A DNA stretch of 64,000 nt, from contig NZ_BMXJ01000007.1 in assembly GCF_014651695.1 (NCBI RefSeq), forward strand, positions 326,509-390,508. The letters run 5' to 3'. The notes below the pieces were generated by a model. It saw only the letters and a list, made by a program, of their open reading frames with translations, did not search any database and was not told the origin of the DNA. This document shows, piece after piece, positions 24,385 to 32,498 of this stretch. Both the position numbers and the translations under genes were made by a program. The DNA is from Nocardiopsis terrae (GTDB lineage: Bacteria; Actinomycetota; Actinomycetes; Streptosporangiales; Streptosporangiaceae). Position 1 is the first letter of the stretch; each line of letters begins with the position of its first letter.

Positions 24385-25385
24385 GCGCGCCCGTCCGAGG
24401 CCGTGTCGGCGGTGGGCTTCCCGGACCCCTCGGAAGAGGTCCCGGCGTTCTCGCCGTTCTCGGCGGGCCGGTCACCCTCCTCGCCGTACAGCTCCTCGTG
24501 CGCCACCGGGTCCACGTTGTGCTGCACCGGGCAGGTCGCCGGGAAGGTACCGATCCCGTTCACGTCGTAGCCGTCGGGGTAGCTGCGGATGTTCGGGTTC
24601 ATGTCCGCCCACAACGGCTCCTCGCGCGGCTTCATCCGCCGCACGACCTTCGCGCGCAGCTTGAGCGCGATGTCCGCGGACCTGCGCCAGGCCTTGCTGG
24701 GCGGGTCGTAGCGGAAGGTCTTGATCAGCGACTCGTCCAGGATCGCCATCGAGAACTTGCGGGCCAGACCGGACACCCGCGGCGGGTAGAACGTCACCAT
24801 CAGGTCGAGGGTGGAGTCGGAGACCCTCCGGCCGCCCTCGGTGTAGGCGAAGTGCTCCGCCTCGTAGCCGTCCAGGAGCTCGCGGAACCCCTCGTAGGTC
24901 TCGGGGACGTCCTTGATGCCCATGTACTTGCCGAGCTTGCGGTAGTAGTTCGTGATCGCGCTGATCTCGTGGTCGGACAGCTTCCGCCAGCCGTAGCCGT
25001 AGTCGTTGAGCCAGCGCACCGGCATGATCACGAAGGTGCTGAGCACGTACCGGTAGTCGTCGTTGCTGATGTCGTAGGAGCGGTGCATCTGGTTCATCCG
25101 GCGCAGCGCGTCCCGGCCCTTACCCGGTTCGAACCCGTGCCGGATCATGTTGCCCAGGATGAGCGCGGTGTCGTCGTAGCGCTTCTGGGTCTGACCGGTG
25201 AACTGGTCGGTTCTGCCCAGCAGTTCGCCGATGCTGGGCACGGCGTAGGTGCGGTACAGCGCGATACCCAGCGCCCGTCCCATGTCCCACGGGAACTCGT
25301 GGGAGTTGAGGATCTGCATGATGCGCACGCAGTCCGTCTCGGCGTCCAGGCGGTGGATCTCGTCTCGCCAGTCGAAGCGCTTCAT
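24381..25385 (-). CDS. Oxygenase MpaB-family protein (DUF2236), copy 1
   Basis: A 334-residue protein that I place in the MpaB/DUF2236 group of putative haem oxygenases, related to the rubber-cleaving Lcp fold. Conserved-looking blocks are ALYRTYAVPSIGELL, RMNQMHRSYDISNDDYRYVLSTFV, MPVRWLNDYGYG and AEHFAYTEGGRRVSDSTL. The histidine in NQMHRS is a candidate haem ligand, but I cannot confirm it. The last 50 residues are polar and disordered. ATG 25385 starts MKRFDWRDE. The gene is a close paralogue of the gene at 25497-26483 and overlaps the GPH transporter. Confidence 0.72.
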   Translation of the reverse strand: MKRFDWRDEIHRLDAETDCVRIMQILNSHEFPWDMGRALGIALYRTYAVPSIGELLGRTDQFTGQTQKRYDDTALILGNMIRHGFEPGKGRDALRRMNQMHRSYDISNDDYRYVLSTFVIMPVRWLNDYGYGWRKLSDHEISAITNYYRKLGKYMGIKDVPETYEGFRELLDGYEAEHFAYTEGGRRVSDSTLDLMVTFYPPRVSGLARKFSMAILDESLIKTFRYDPPSKAWRRSADIALKLRAKVVRRMKPREEPLWADMNPNIRSYPDGYDVNGIGTFPATCPVQHNVDPVAHEELYGEEGDRPAENGENAGTSSEGSGKPTADTASDGRA

Positions 25386-25496
25386 TCGCGGTTCCTTCGG
25401 GGGAAGTGGGGATGGTGGAAGGGGGGTGGCAACACGCGGCTGGGCCGTGTGCTGGAATCGGGGAGCGGAGGGCTCGGGAAAGGGGTGGAGACCCGC

Positions 25497-26483
25497 TCAG
25501 GTCGCGGGGGTCTCCGGGGAGGCGGGGGACTCCGCTTCGGGTGCCCGGGAGGCGACGGCCTGGCCGGGGGCGGGAACCCTGGCACCGGTCGCCGGGACCT
25601 CCTGGGTGCGCATGTCGTGGGGGACCGGGCAGCCCTGGGGGAAGGTGCCGATGCGGTCGGGCTCGTAGCCGTCGGGGTAGCTGCGGATGTTGGGGCTCAT
25701 CCGGGCCCAGCGCGGCTCCCGGCGCGGTTTCATCCGCCGTACGACCTTCGCGCGCAGCCTGAGCGCCAGGTCACCGGACCTGCGCCAGAACGCCGAGGGT
25801 TCGGGGTAGCGGAAGGCCCTGATCAGGGGCTCGTCCAGCAGAGCCTTGGTGAAGGGCCGGACGAGGGGCCGCTGCCAGGCCGGGTAGAAGTCGACCATCA
25901 GCTCCAGGGTGGCGTCGGAGACCGCGCGGCCGCCCTCGGTGTAGGCGAAGTGCTCCGCCTCGTAGGAGTCCATAAGCTCACGGAACTCGGCGTAGGTCTC
26001 GGGGACGTCCTTGATGCCCATGTACCTGCCGAGTTTGCGGTAGTAGTTCGTGCTGGCCGCCGTCTCGTGGTCGGACAGCTTCCGCCAGCCGTAGCCGTAG
26101 TCGTTGAGCCAGCGCACCGGCATGACGACGAAGGTGCTCAGCACGTACCGGTAGTCGTCGTTGCTGATGTCGTAGGAGCGGTGCATCTGGTTCATCCGGC
26201 GCAGCGCGTCCCGGCCGCGGCCCGGCCCGAACCCGTGCTCCAGGATGTCGTTGAGGATGAGCGCGGTGTCGTCGTAGCGGTGCTGGGTCCGCTCGGTGAA
26301 CTCACGGGTCCGCCCGAGTAGTTCGCCGATGCTGGGCACGGCGTAGGTGCGGTACAGCGCCAGCCCCAGGGCCTGCTCGATGTCCCAGGGGAACTCGTAG
26401 GTGCCCAGGATGCGGACGATCTGTTCACAGTCCGCCTCGGCGTCCAGGCCGTGGATCTTGTCGCGCCACTCGAAACGCTTCAC
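25497..26483 (-). CDS. Oxygenase MpaB-family protein (DUF2236), copy 2
   Basis: A 328-residue paralogue of the gene just downstream. Long blocks are identical or nearly so, such as LYRTYAVPSIGELLGRT, NQMHRSYDISNDDYRYVL and YYRKLG-YMGIKDVPETY. The C-terminal ~50 residues differ and are proline/alanine-rich. I chose GTG 26483, which gives MKRFEWRD like copy 1 and follows GGTGGAG; the longer frame to 26525 lacks support. The 111 bp between the copies contain no terminator that I can see, so one transcript for both oxygenases and the transporter is likely. Confidence 0.72.
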   Translation of the reverse strand: MKRFEWRDKIHGLDAEADCEQIVRILGTYEFPWDIEQALGLALYRTYAVPSIGELLGRTREFTERTQHRYDDTALILNDILEHGFGPGRGRDALRRMNQMHRSYDISNDDYRYVLSTFVVMPVRWLNDYGYGWRKLSDHETAASTNYYRKLGRYMGIKDVPETYAEFRELMDSYEAEHFAYTEGGRAVSDATLELMVDFYPAWQRPLVRPFTKALLDEPLIRAFRYPEPSAFWRRSGDLALRLRAKVVRRMKPRREPRWARMSPNIRSYPDGYEPDRIGTFPQGCPVPHDMRTQEVPATGARVPAPGQAVASRAPEAESPASPETPAT

Positions 26484-26656
26484 GGGAACTCCACCTTCGT
26501 CCGGGCCCGCCCGGGACGGGACCATGGTCGTCGGGCACCGAAACGCCCGACACAGACGTTGCGACGCCCCGCACTTTACCTGGACGCTTCGCGTGTACAG
26601 AGGCCCCCGGCGGGATGCGCCGTCCCTGCACCCGAACCGTGCCCGGAACGTTCCCG

Positions 26657-26706
26657 AAAAAACAGCGGCGGGTGGCGGGGGAACCGGTCCCCCGCCACCC
26701 GCCGCC
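26657..26706 (-). terminator. Rho-independent terminator of the cvn operon
   Basis: A hairpin of about 15 bp or more (roughly 26667-26704, GC-rich, short loop) is followed, in the leftward direction, by six T residues (AAAAAA at 26657-26662 on the plus strand). It is the clearest intrinsic terminator in the window and lies just after the cvnD stop. Confidence 0.85.
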
Positions 26707-26715
26707 GGACGCGCA

Positions 26716-27300
26716 CTAGGCGGTGACGCGCTCCGCGACCCGGTTCACCAGGGTCAGCAGGACCTGCTTGGCGGATTCGCGTCGGCGGGCGTCGCACAGG
26801 GCCACCGGGATCTCGGGGCTCAGGCTCAGCGCCTCGCGTACCTCGTCCGCCTCGTACTCGTGGGCGCCCTCGAAGCAGTTCACCGCGACCACGAACGGCA
26901 CCCCGCGCCGTTCGAAGAAGTCGACCGCGGCGAAGCAGGTCTCCAGACGGCGGGTGTCAGCGATGACGATCGCGCCCAGAGCCCCCTCGGACAGCTCCTC
27001 CCACATGAACCAGAAGCGCTCCTGGCCGGGCGTGCCGAACAGGTACAGCACCAGACTGGGGCTGATGGTGATGCGACCGAAGTCCAGCGCCACGGTGGTG
27101 GTCGTCTTGGCCTCCACCCCGGACAGGTCGTCGACCCCGTAACTGGCCTCGGTCATCACCTCCTCCGTGCTGAGGGGGGCGATCTCGCTGACCGCGCCGA
27201 CCAGTGTGGTCTTCCCGGCGCCGAAGCCACCGGCCACCAGGATCTTCAGTGCCGAGGGAACGGGGGCCTCGGTGCCCGGGTCAGAGTCTCTGGATGCCAT
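26716..27300 (-). CDS. cvnD: Conservon small GTPase CvnD
   Basis: A 194-residue Ras-like GTPase of the conservon family. It has P-loop GGFGAGKTT (about 24-32), the switch II motif LFGTPGQERFWFMW, and the base-binding region VVAVNCFEG in place of canonical NKxD. CvnD acts with CvnA-C as a membrane-associated switch resembling eukaryotic G-protein complexes in streptomycetes. It overlaps cvnC by 20 bp, so its translation depends on cvnC. A strong terminator follows. Confidence 0.93.
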   Translation of the reverse strand: MASRDSDPGTEAPVPSALKILVAGGFGAGKTTLVGAVSEIAPLSTEEVMTEASYGVDDLSGVEAKTTTTVALDFGRITISPSLVLYLFGTPGQERFWFMWEELSEGALGAIVIADTRRLETCFAAVDFFERRGVPFVVAVNCFEGAHEYEADEVREALSLSPEIPVALCDARRRESAKQVLLTLVNRVAERVTA

Positions 27301-27739
27301 CGAGAACCGCCTGGAGTACGTCCCGGCTCACCGGGCTCTTAGCTGTGTAGGGGGCGCGGGCCAGGGCCAGGCCGCGGTTGAGCAGGTCACTGAGCAGGAC
27401 CTTGACGACGGCGACCGGGATGTCCAGGTGCGCGGACACCTCAGCCACCGACTGGGGGCGGCGGCACAGCTCCAGGATCCGGAGCTGTTCCGGTTCCAGT
27501 GCCATCTCGTCGACCTCGGCGCGCTTTGCGGCGATCACCACGCTGATCATGTCCAACTGGACGGAGTCGGCGTGGTCGCGGCCCTGCGCGATCACGTACG
27601 GGCGGACGAGCGGCCCCGCCTCCTCCGACCCGGCGGCGTCGTCTGGACCGCCGTCCGGCTCGCCGTAACCACCGACTGCGTCACGCTGTGGCAGACCGTG
27701 CGGTATGTCGCCCGGATCGAACTCGTTGTGCGCTTGCAT
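27281..27739 (-). CDS. cvnC: Conservon protein CvnC (DUF742)
   Basis: A 152-residue DUF742 protein. After a variable acidic N-terminus come LVRPYVIAQGR, LEPEQLRILELCRRPQSVAEVSAHLDIPV (a winged-helix-like segment, split by a turn) and VVKVLLSDLLNRG. This is the usual order for CvnC, which associates with CvnB and CvnD. ATG 27739 is 8 bp after the cvnB stop. The 3' end overlaps cvnD. Confidence 0.92.
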   Translation of the reverse strand: MQAHNEFDPGDIPHGLPQRDAVGGYGEPDGGPDDAAGSEEAGPLVRPYVIAQGRDHADSVQLDMISVVIAAKRAEVDEMALEPEQLRILELCRRPQSVAEVSAHLDIPVAVVKVLLSDLLNRGLALARAPYTAKSPVSRDVLQAVLDGIQRL

Positions 27740-27747
27740 ACCGACCC

Positions 27748-28209
27748 CTATCGCGTGGCTTCCCCGGAGTCCCCGGCCGCACCCTCGCTACGGGGCGCGG
27801 CGTCGAGGTAACGGCCCACCTGCTCGACCAGGACATTCATCTCGTAGGCGATGAGACCGACGTCGGAGCTCTCCTCGGCGAGGACGGCCAGGCAGGCACC
27901 GCGGCCCGCGCCCGTGACGAAGAGGTAGGCGCTCTCCATCTCGACCACGGTCTGGAGGACCTCGCCGCCGCCGAAGTGGCGGCCGGTGCCCCGGGCCAGG
28001 CTCTGGAACGCCGAGGCCACCGCGGACAGGTGCTCGGCGTCCTCCTTGACCAGGTCACGGGAGCGGCCGATGAGCAGGCCGTCAGCGGAGAGGACGATCG
28101 CGTGGCGGGAACCCACGGCACGGTCGAGCAGCTCGTCGAGCAGCCAGTTGATGTCCTTCTTGCCCGCGGCGCTTCCGCTGCCGCGCTCGGCGCTTTCGGT
28201 ACTCGTCAC
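27748..28209 (-). CDS. cvnB: Conservon roadblock/LC7 protein CvnB
   Basis: A 153-residue roadblock/LC7-domain protein. DINWLLDELLDRAVGSRHAIVLSADGLLIGRS opens the domain (shown as one helix and strand), followed by EDAEHLSAVASAFQSLARG and an acidic C-terminal helix. In the conservon, CvnB is thought to act on the GTPase as a regulator. The GTG start at 28209 lies just after the cvnA stop (2-bp gap). Confidence 0.92.
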   Translation of the reverse strand: MTSTESAERGSGSAAGKKDINWLLDELLDRAVGSRHAIVLSADGLLIGRSRDLVKEDAEHLSAVASAFQSLARGTGRHFGGGEVLQTVVEMESAYLFVTGAGRGACLAVLAEESSDVGLIAYEMNVLVEQVGRYLDAAPRSEGAAGDSGEATR

Positions 28210-28211
28210 GG

Positions 28212-30800
28212 TTACGCGTCCTTGTCGGTGTCGTTGGTGTTCTGCTTGCCGTCGCGTCGCCCGCGGTCCGTCCCCTTCTGGAACGCGGACATGTTCCGGC
28301 GCAGGCGCGCCAGCCGTTCCGTGTTGTCGGGGGCCGCCTCGGAGGAGGCGCCGCCGGCCGCGGGGCCGGTGGCCCCGTCACCGGCGGGGGAGGTCGCCAA
28401 CTGGGGGGCCAGGTTCTCCTGCGGGCGTCGCTTGGGCAGTGCGGGGCGCCCGCCGCCGGCATCGACGGTCTCGGGCTGCTTGGTCTCCTTGACGGGGGAC
28501 GTCCCGGGGGCGTCGGGCACCGCGCTGATCCGGGAGTTGCGGGTGGGCAGGGAAGGACGGGTGTCGTCCTTGTCCGGAGTGCCGAGGAGGTCGTCCCCGG
28601 GGGCGTCGGCCGGGGCGAGCGGCGCCTGCGGTTCCGCGTCCGCCTCGGGGCCGCCGTCCGGCTTGTCGGATCGCCGCTCCTGGCCGGAACCCCCGGGAGA
28701 GGTCGACACCGAAGTCAGGACGGGCTTGCCGGAGCGGCCGGCCCGGCCCGCCTCCAGCGCGGGGCCGGGGCGGTCGACGATCTCGCGCACCTCCCAGATG
28801 TCCTCCCCGCTCTCCTCCGAGGAGGGTAGCGGGGTGCGGTCACCCGAGATGATCTCCTGCGGGAGCAGCACGATGGCCTGCACACCGCCGTACGGCGAGG
28901 GACGCAGGTGCACCCGGATGCCGTGCCGGTGGGACAGGCGCGAGACCACGAAGAGGCCGAGGCGCATCTTCTCGTTGAGGCGCATCACGTCGAACTCGGG
29001 CGGGTCGGCCAGCAGCGCGTTGGCCGAGTCGAACTCGCCATCGGTCATGCCCAGGCCGCGGTCCTCGATCTCGATCGTCACCCCGTTGGGAACGTCCTCG
29101 CTGCTCAGACGCACCTGGGTGTGCGGCGGCGAGAACATGGCGGCGTTGTCGACCAGTTCCGCGACCAGGTGGATGACGTCGGCGACGGCCGGACCGTTGA
29201 GGTTCACCCGGGCGATGCGCTCCCGCTTGACACGGGTGTAGTCACCGGACTCCGAGATCGCGCCGCGCAGTACGTCGATCAGCGGCATCGGACGGTGCCA
29301 GGTGCGGCCCGGCGCCTCACCGCCCAGAATCAGCAGGTTCTCCGCGTTGCGGCGGGAGCGGGTCGCGAGGTGGTCCAGCTTGAACAGCTGGGCGAGCTGC
29401 TCCGGGTCCTCCTGCTCGCGTTCCATCCGGTCCAGCAGCCGGAGCTGGCGGTGCACCAGGGTCTGGCTGCGGTGCGCGATGTTGAGGAAGACCCGGTTGA
29501 CGCCCTGGCGCAGCTCGGTCTGCTGGACGGCCTCGTCGATGGCGGCGTGCTGGGCGGTGTTGAAGGCCCGGGCGACGTCGCCGATCTCGTCGTCATCGAT
29601 CCTGAGCTCGGGCAGGGAGCTGGAGGTGTCCACGCGCTCGCCCCGGTGCAGCCGCCCCATGATGTCGGGCAGCCTTTTCTCCGCGAGGTCCTGGGACTCC
29701 TCGCGCAGGGTGAGCAGGCGCTCGGTCAGGTTCCGCGAGGACCGGCGGGCCAGGTAGAACGCGACCACGATGACGGCGGCGACGCCGAGGCTGCCGCCGA
29801 CGGCGAGCAGCACGGCCCCGTTGGCGCTCTCCCGGTTCACCTGGGCGGAGTACATGGCCTCGTCGGCCCCCAGAGCGGTGAGCTCGGCCAGTACGGGGTC
29901 GTAGGCCTCGTGCCACTCGGCCTTGTCGACCGGCATGGAGAGGTCGTCGACGGTCTCCAGGGTGAAGGTCTCCGGGTTGGTGACCGTCTGCGCCTCGACC
30001 TGCCGTTCGATGATCTCGTTCGAGAGGGAGGTGAAGGCGGCGTACTCGGGGCTCTCCAGCAGCGTCTCGTACCGCTCCCGGTGGCCCTCGTCCGAGAGGT
30101 AGGGGGCGTTGGCGTCCAGGAGCGTCTGGAAGGAGCCCATCAGCTCGGTGAACTCGCGCTGGTCCTCCAGGGTGAGCTCACCGGTGGCGAAGCCGCGGGC
30201 GATCTGGGCGTCTGCCCGCGCGACCACGTCCACCGTGCGGAACATGTAGACGGCGGTGAAACCGGGGCTGGTGGAGCCCTCCTGGTTGCCCGCGCGGCCC
30301 TGGCTGTCGAAGCTGTCGGCACCGTGCAGGACGAGTTCGTTGTAGTAGTCCAGGACGTCGGCGCGGGAGGCGCTGCCGGAGTCCACGGCCTCGCGCATCT
30401 CGCCGATGTCCTGGTACATCCCGTGCAGCATCTCGATATGCATGCCGCCCTCGCCGGGGGCGATGTCGGCGAACCCGATGAGGTCCTCGACGACGGCCCC
30501 GAGGGAGCCGTCGGTGTTCTGCCGTGCCTCCTCCAGCTCCTGGGCCAGGTCGGCGTTGTCGGGGTTCTCGATGTAGGCGATCGTCGCGGACCGCTCCGAC
30601 ATCGCGTCCACGAGGCCCACGGCCGCGGGGGTGACGAGCTCGTCGGTGGCCTTGGACCGGATCAGTTGGTAGACCGCGTCGCCGCCGAGGGCGAGGGTGA
30701 GGGCCAGCCACAGCGCGACCAGCGCGGCGGTGGGGATCATGACCATGGCGCGGATACGGGCGGCGATCGTCCGCCCACGTTTCTTCGGTACTGCCTGCAC
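28212..30800 (-). CDS. cvnA: Conservon sensor histidine kinase CvnA with NIT domain
   Basis: An 862-residue membrane kinase. A first membrane segment (about residues 17-40) leads to a ~270-residue extracytoplasmic nitrate/nitrite-sensing (NIT-like) domain, a second membrane segment near 320, a HAMP linker, and the kinase core. The core has KLDHLATRSRRNAENLL, the N-box ELVDNAAMFSPP and DRGLGMTDGEF. The last ~210 residues are disordered. I chose GTG 30800 because AGGAGA lies 6 bp upstream; a longer frame begins at 30905. It heads the cvnABCD operon. Confidence 0.92.
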   Translation of the reverse strand: MQAVPKKRGRTIAARIRAMVMIPTAALVALWLALTLALGGDAVYQLIRSKATDELVTPAAVGLVDAMSERSATIAYIENPDNADLAQELEEARQNTDGSLGAVVEDLIGFADIAPGEGGMHIEMLHGMYQDIGEMREAVDSGSASRADVLDYYNELVLHGADSFDSQGRAGNQEGSTSPGFTAVYMFRTVDVVARADAQIARGFATGELTLEDQREFTELMGSFQTLLDANAPYLSDEGHRERYETLLESPEYAAFTSLSNEIIERQVEAQTVTNPETFTLETVDDLSMPVDKAEWHEAYDPVLAELTALGADEAMYSAQVNRESANGAVLLAVGGSLGVAAVIVVAFYLARRSSRNLTERLLTLREESQDLAEKRLPDIMGRLHRGERVDTSSSLPELRIDDDEIGDVARAFNTAQHAAIDEAVQQTELRQGVNRVFLNIAHRSQTLVHRQLRLLDRMEREQEDPEQLAQLFKLDHLATRSRRNAENLLILGGEAPGRTWHRPMPLIDVLRGAISESGDYTRVKRERIARVNLNGPAVADVIHLVAELVDNAAMFSPPHTQVRLSSEDVPNGVTIEIEDRGLGMTDGEFDSANALLADPPEFDVMRLNEKMRLGLFVVSRLSHRHGIRVHLRPSPYGGVQAIVLLPQEIISGDRTPLPSSEESGEDIWEVREIVDRPGPALEAGRAGRSGKPVLTSVSTSPGGSGQERRSDKPDGGPEADAEPQAPLAPADAPGDDLLGTPDKDDTRPSLPTRNSRISAVPDAPGTSPVKETKQPETVDAGGGRPALPKRRPQENLAPQLATSPAGDGATGPAAGGASSEAAPDNTERLARLRRNMSAFQKGTDRGRRDGKQNTNDTDKDA

Positions 30801-31250
30801 GGTTCTCCTGTCGATCCGCGTCAAAGTCTTCTCGGGTGGCGTCGGGGGCCGTGGTCGCCTGGCCTTCTTCGGGAGGCCGGCGCGCGCGTGCGCAGCCCTG
30901 CCCACCCTGCGGGCCGCGCCCGTGCCTTGTGGGGGTGGTCGACGCCGGACTTACCGCAGAGTAGCCACAAACGGGGGGTTCGGCGTTGGGGATCGTATCT
31001 CGCCTGGGAAACGGCGGATTATCCGGGGGACTCAGGCAGTCTGCCATGAAGTTGTGAAATGGTCACACAAGAGCAGGTATGACGCCTGTGCGAGGGGTGT
31101 CCACGCTTGTGTGTACCTTATGGGACAAACGTCACATGCGTATCTCTGGTTCGCTTCGAGGGGCCCTCGGATATCCCCGTTCCCGCCCCGCGCCGGAGCG
31201 GCCCGTACTAGCCTGGCGCCCCGGGAACGAGCAGGGGGAACGTAGAGGCG
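30801..31250. other. Divergent intergenic region between cvnA and the VanZ/RDD gene
   Basis: A 450-bp stretch without a supported gene that should hold both promoters. The middle part is less GC-rich than its surroundings. TGTGA-N5-TCACA is at 31053-31067, one base short of the usual Crp-like spacing. No terminator or RNA gene was recognised. Confidence 0.5.
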
Positions 31251-32327
31251 ATGGGGCAACTGTTCGGCGGCGGACAGGCCGCCATCGAGGTGGCGGTAGC
31301 CGCCGTACCGCTGTTGGTGGTCGTCGGATCCGCGTTCTACCTGAGCGGACAGCACCGGCGTTACGGGCGTCTGGTCGGCTGGCCGGCGCAGCTCACCCTC
31401 GCAGCCCTGCTCACCGGGGTCGGGCTGGCCGTGTACGCCGTCTGGCCCCTGCCCGCCTCAGCGGACGGGCTCTGCCCCGTAGACCCCGAACCCGCGCCGC
31501 CCCTGTCGCTCCGTGAGGCCGCTCCGGCGCTGGGGCTCTTCCTGCCGGTCGGACTGCTGTCCCGGTCCCGGTTCCGCCGCGGCCTGTTCACCACCCTGGC
31601 CCTGGGCGCCGCCCTAGCGCTCGCGGTCACCGCGGTCCGCGCCACCGGGATCCTCGGCCTCTACCCGTGCGCCTACGACACCGTCGCCTTCGAAACCGCC
31701 GGGGTCGGCGTCGCCGGAACCCTCCTGGGCTGGACCCTCGCCCGGTGGGTACCCCCGCTGTGGCCGTTCGGCCCGCACCGCTCCTGGCCCGTCGCGGTCC
31801 CCGACCGCGTCGCCCCCGACCTCACCCGCCGTATGCTCGGCGCCCTGATCGACCTCGGGCTGTGGTGGTTCGGCGCGGCCACACTGGTCGCCCTGCTGCA
31901 CGCCTACGGTGTGGTCCGTCCCGGGACGGAGGAAGAAGTCCTGACCGGCACCCTCCTGGGCCTGGCGGCCCTCTTCGGGCTCTTCCTGCCCCTGCTGCGC
32001 CGTGACCGCTGCACCCTGGGCCGGACCGCCGTGCACCTGGCCCTGACCGAGTGGTCCGTGCCCCGACCGGCCGCCCGCCGCCGCGTCACCGCCCGCGCAC
32101 TGCTGCTGCCCGTGCCGGTGGCCGTCCTGATCGCGTTCGGGTCCCCCTGGTTCGCCCTGGCTGTCGTCGGAGTGCACGCCAGCACCGCGGTGGTCCGCCC
32201 GGACGGCGCGGGCCTGGCGGACCTGCTCTGCCGCCTGCGGGTCCGTACCCGCTCCAGCCTCGACGGCGGCCTGCCCCGCCGCCTCGTGCGCTACGCCCCT
32301 CCGCCGGAGGTCCCGTCCCTCCTCTGA
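31251..32327 (+). CDS. VanZ-like and RDD-like fused membrane protein
   Basis: A 358-residue membrane protein with about eight hydrophobic segments. The N-terminal half resembles VanZ, with LFLPVGLLSR, a charged RFRRGLF turn and a later VAGTLLGWTLAR helix. The C-terminal half begins PDLTRRMLGALIDLGLWW, the R-D-type start of an RDD domain, and ends in a basic cytoplasmic tail. VanZ-like proteins are linked to glycopeptide tolerance, and RDD proteins include ion antiporters, but neither role follows from sequence. ATG 31251 is preceded by GAGG. The gene is divergent from cvnA. Confidence 0.7.
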   Translation: MGQLFGGGQAAIEVAVAAVPLLVVVGSAFYLSGQHRRYGRLVGWPAQLTLAALLTGVGLAVYAVWPLPASADGLCPVDPEPAPPLSLREAAPALGLFLPVGLLSRSRFRRGLFTTLALGAALALAVTAVRATGILGLYPCAYDTVAFETAGVGVAGTLLGWTLARWVPPLWPFGPHRSWPVAVPDRVAPDLTRRMLGALIDLGLWWFGAATLVALLHAYGVVRPGTEEEVLTGTLLGLAALFGLFLPLLRRDRCTLGRTAVHLALTEWSVPRPAARRRVTARALLLPVPVAVLIAFGSPWFALAVVGVHASTAVVRPDGAGLADLLCRLRVRTRSSLDGGLPRRLVRYAPPPEVPSLL

Positions 32328-32330
32328 GCC

Positions 32331-32356
32331 GCCGGGGTCCCGTCCGGGGCCCCGGC
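32331..32356 (+). terminator. Hairpin after the VanZ/RDD gene
   Basis: GCCGGGG (32331-32337) and CCCCGGC (32350-32356) pair just after the stop. The stem is only 7 bp, so this is a weak candidate. Confidence 0.4.
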
Positions 32357-32498
32357 GCCAGGGATCCCGGCCGTAGCCCGTACGGGCCGGTCCCGTTACG
32401 GCAGGCCCGGTTCCAGGGACGCTCTGGTTTCTGCGCGGGGGTCCTCCCCCGGGCAGACGGCCCGGCGGAGAAGGGGGAGCGGGTGACCGGTCCCGGTG

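Noticed and set aside
31053..31067. Crp-like TGTGA-N5-TCACA site
   Set aside because: Spacing is 5, not 6, and there is a single site. Kept only as a note in the intergenic entry.
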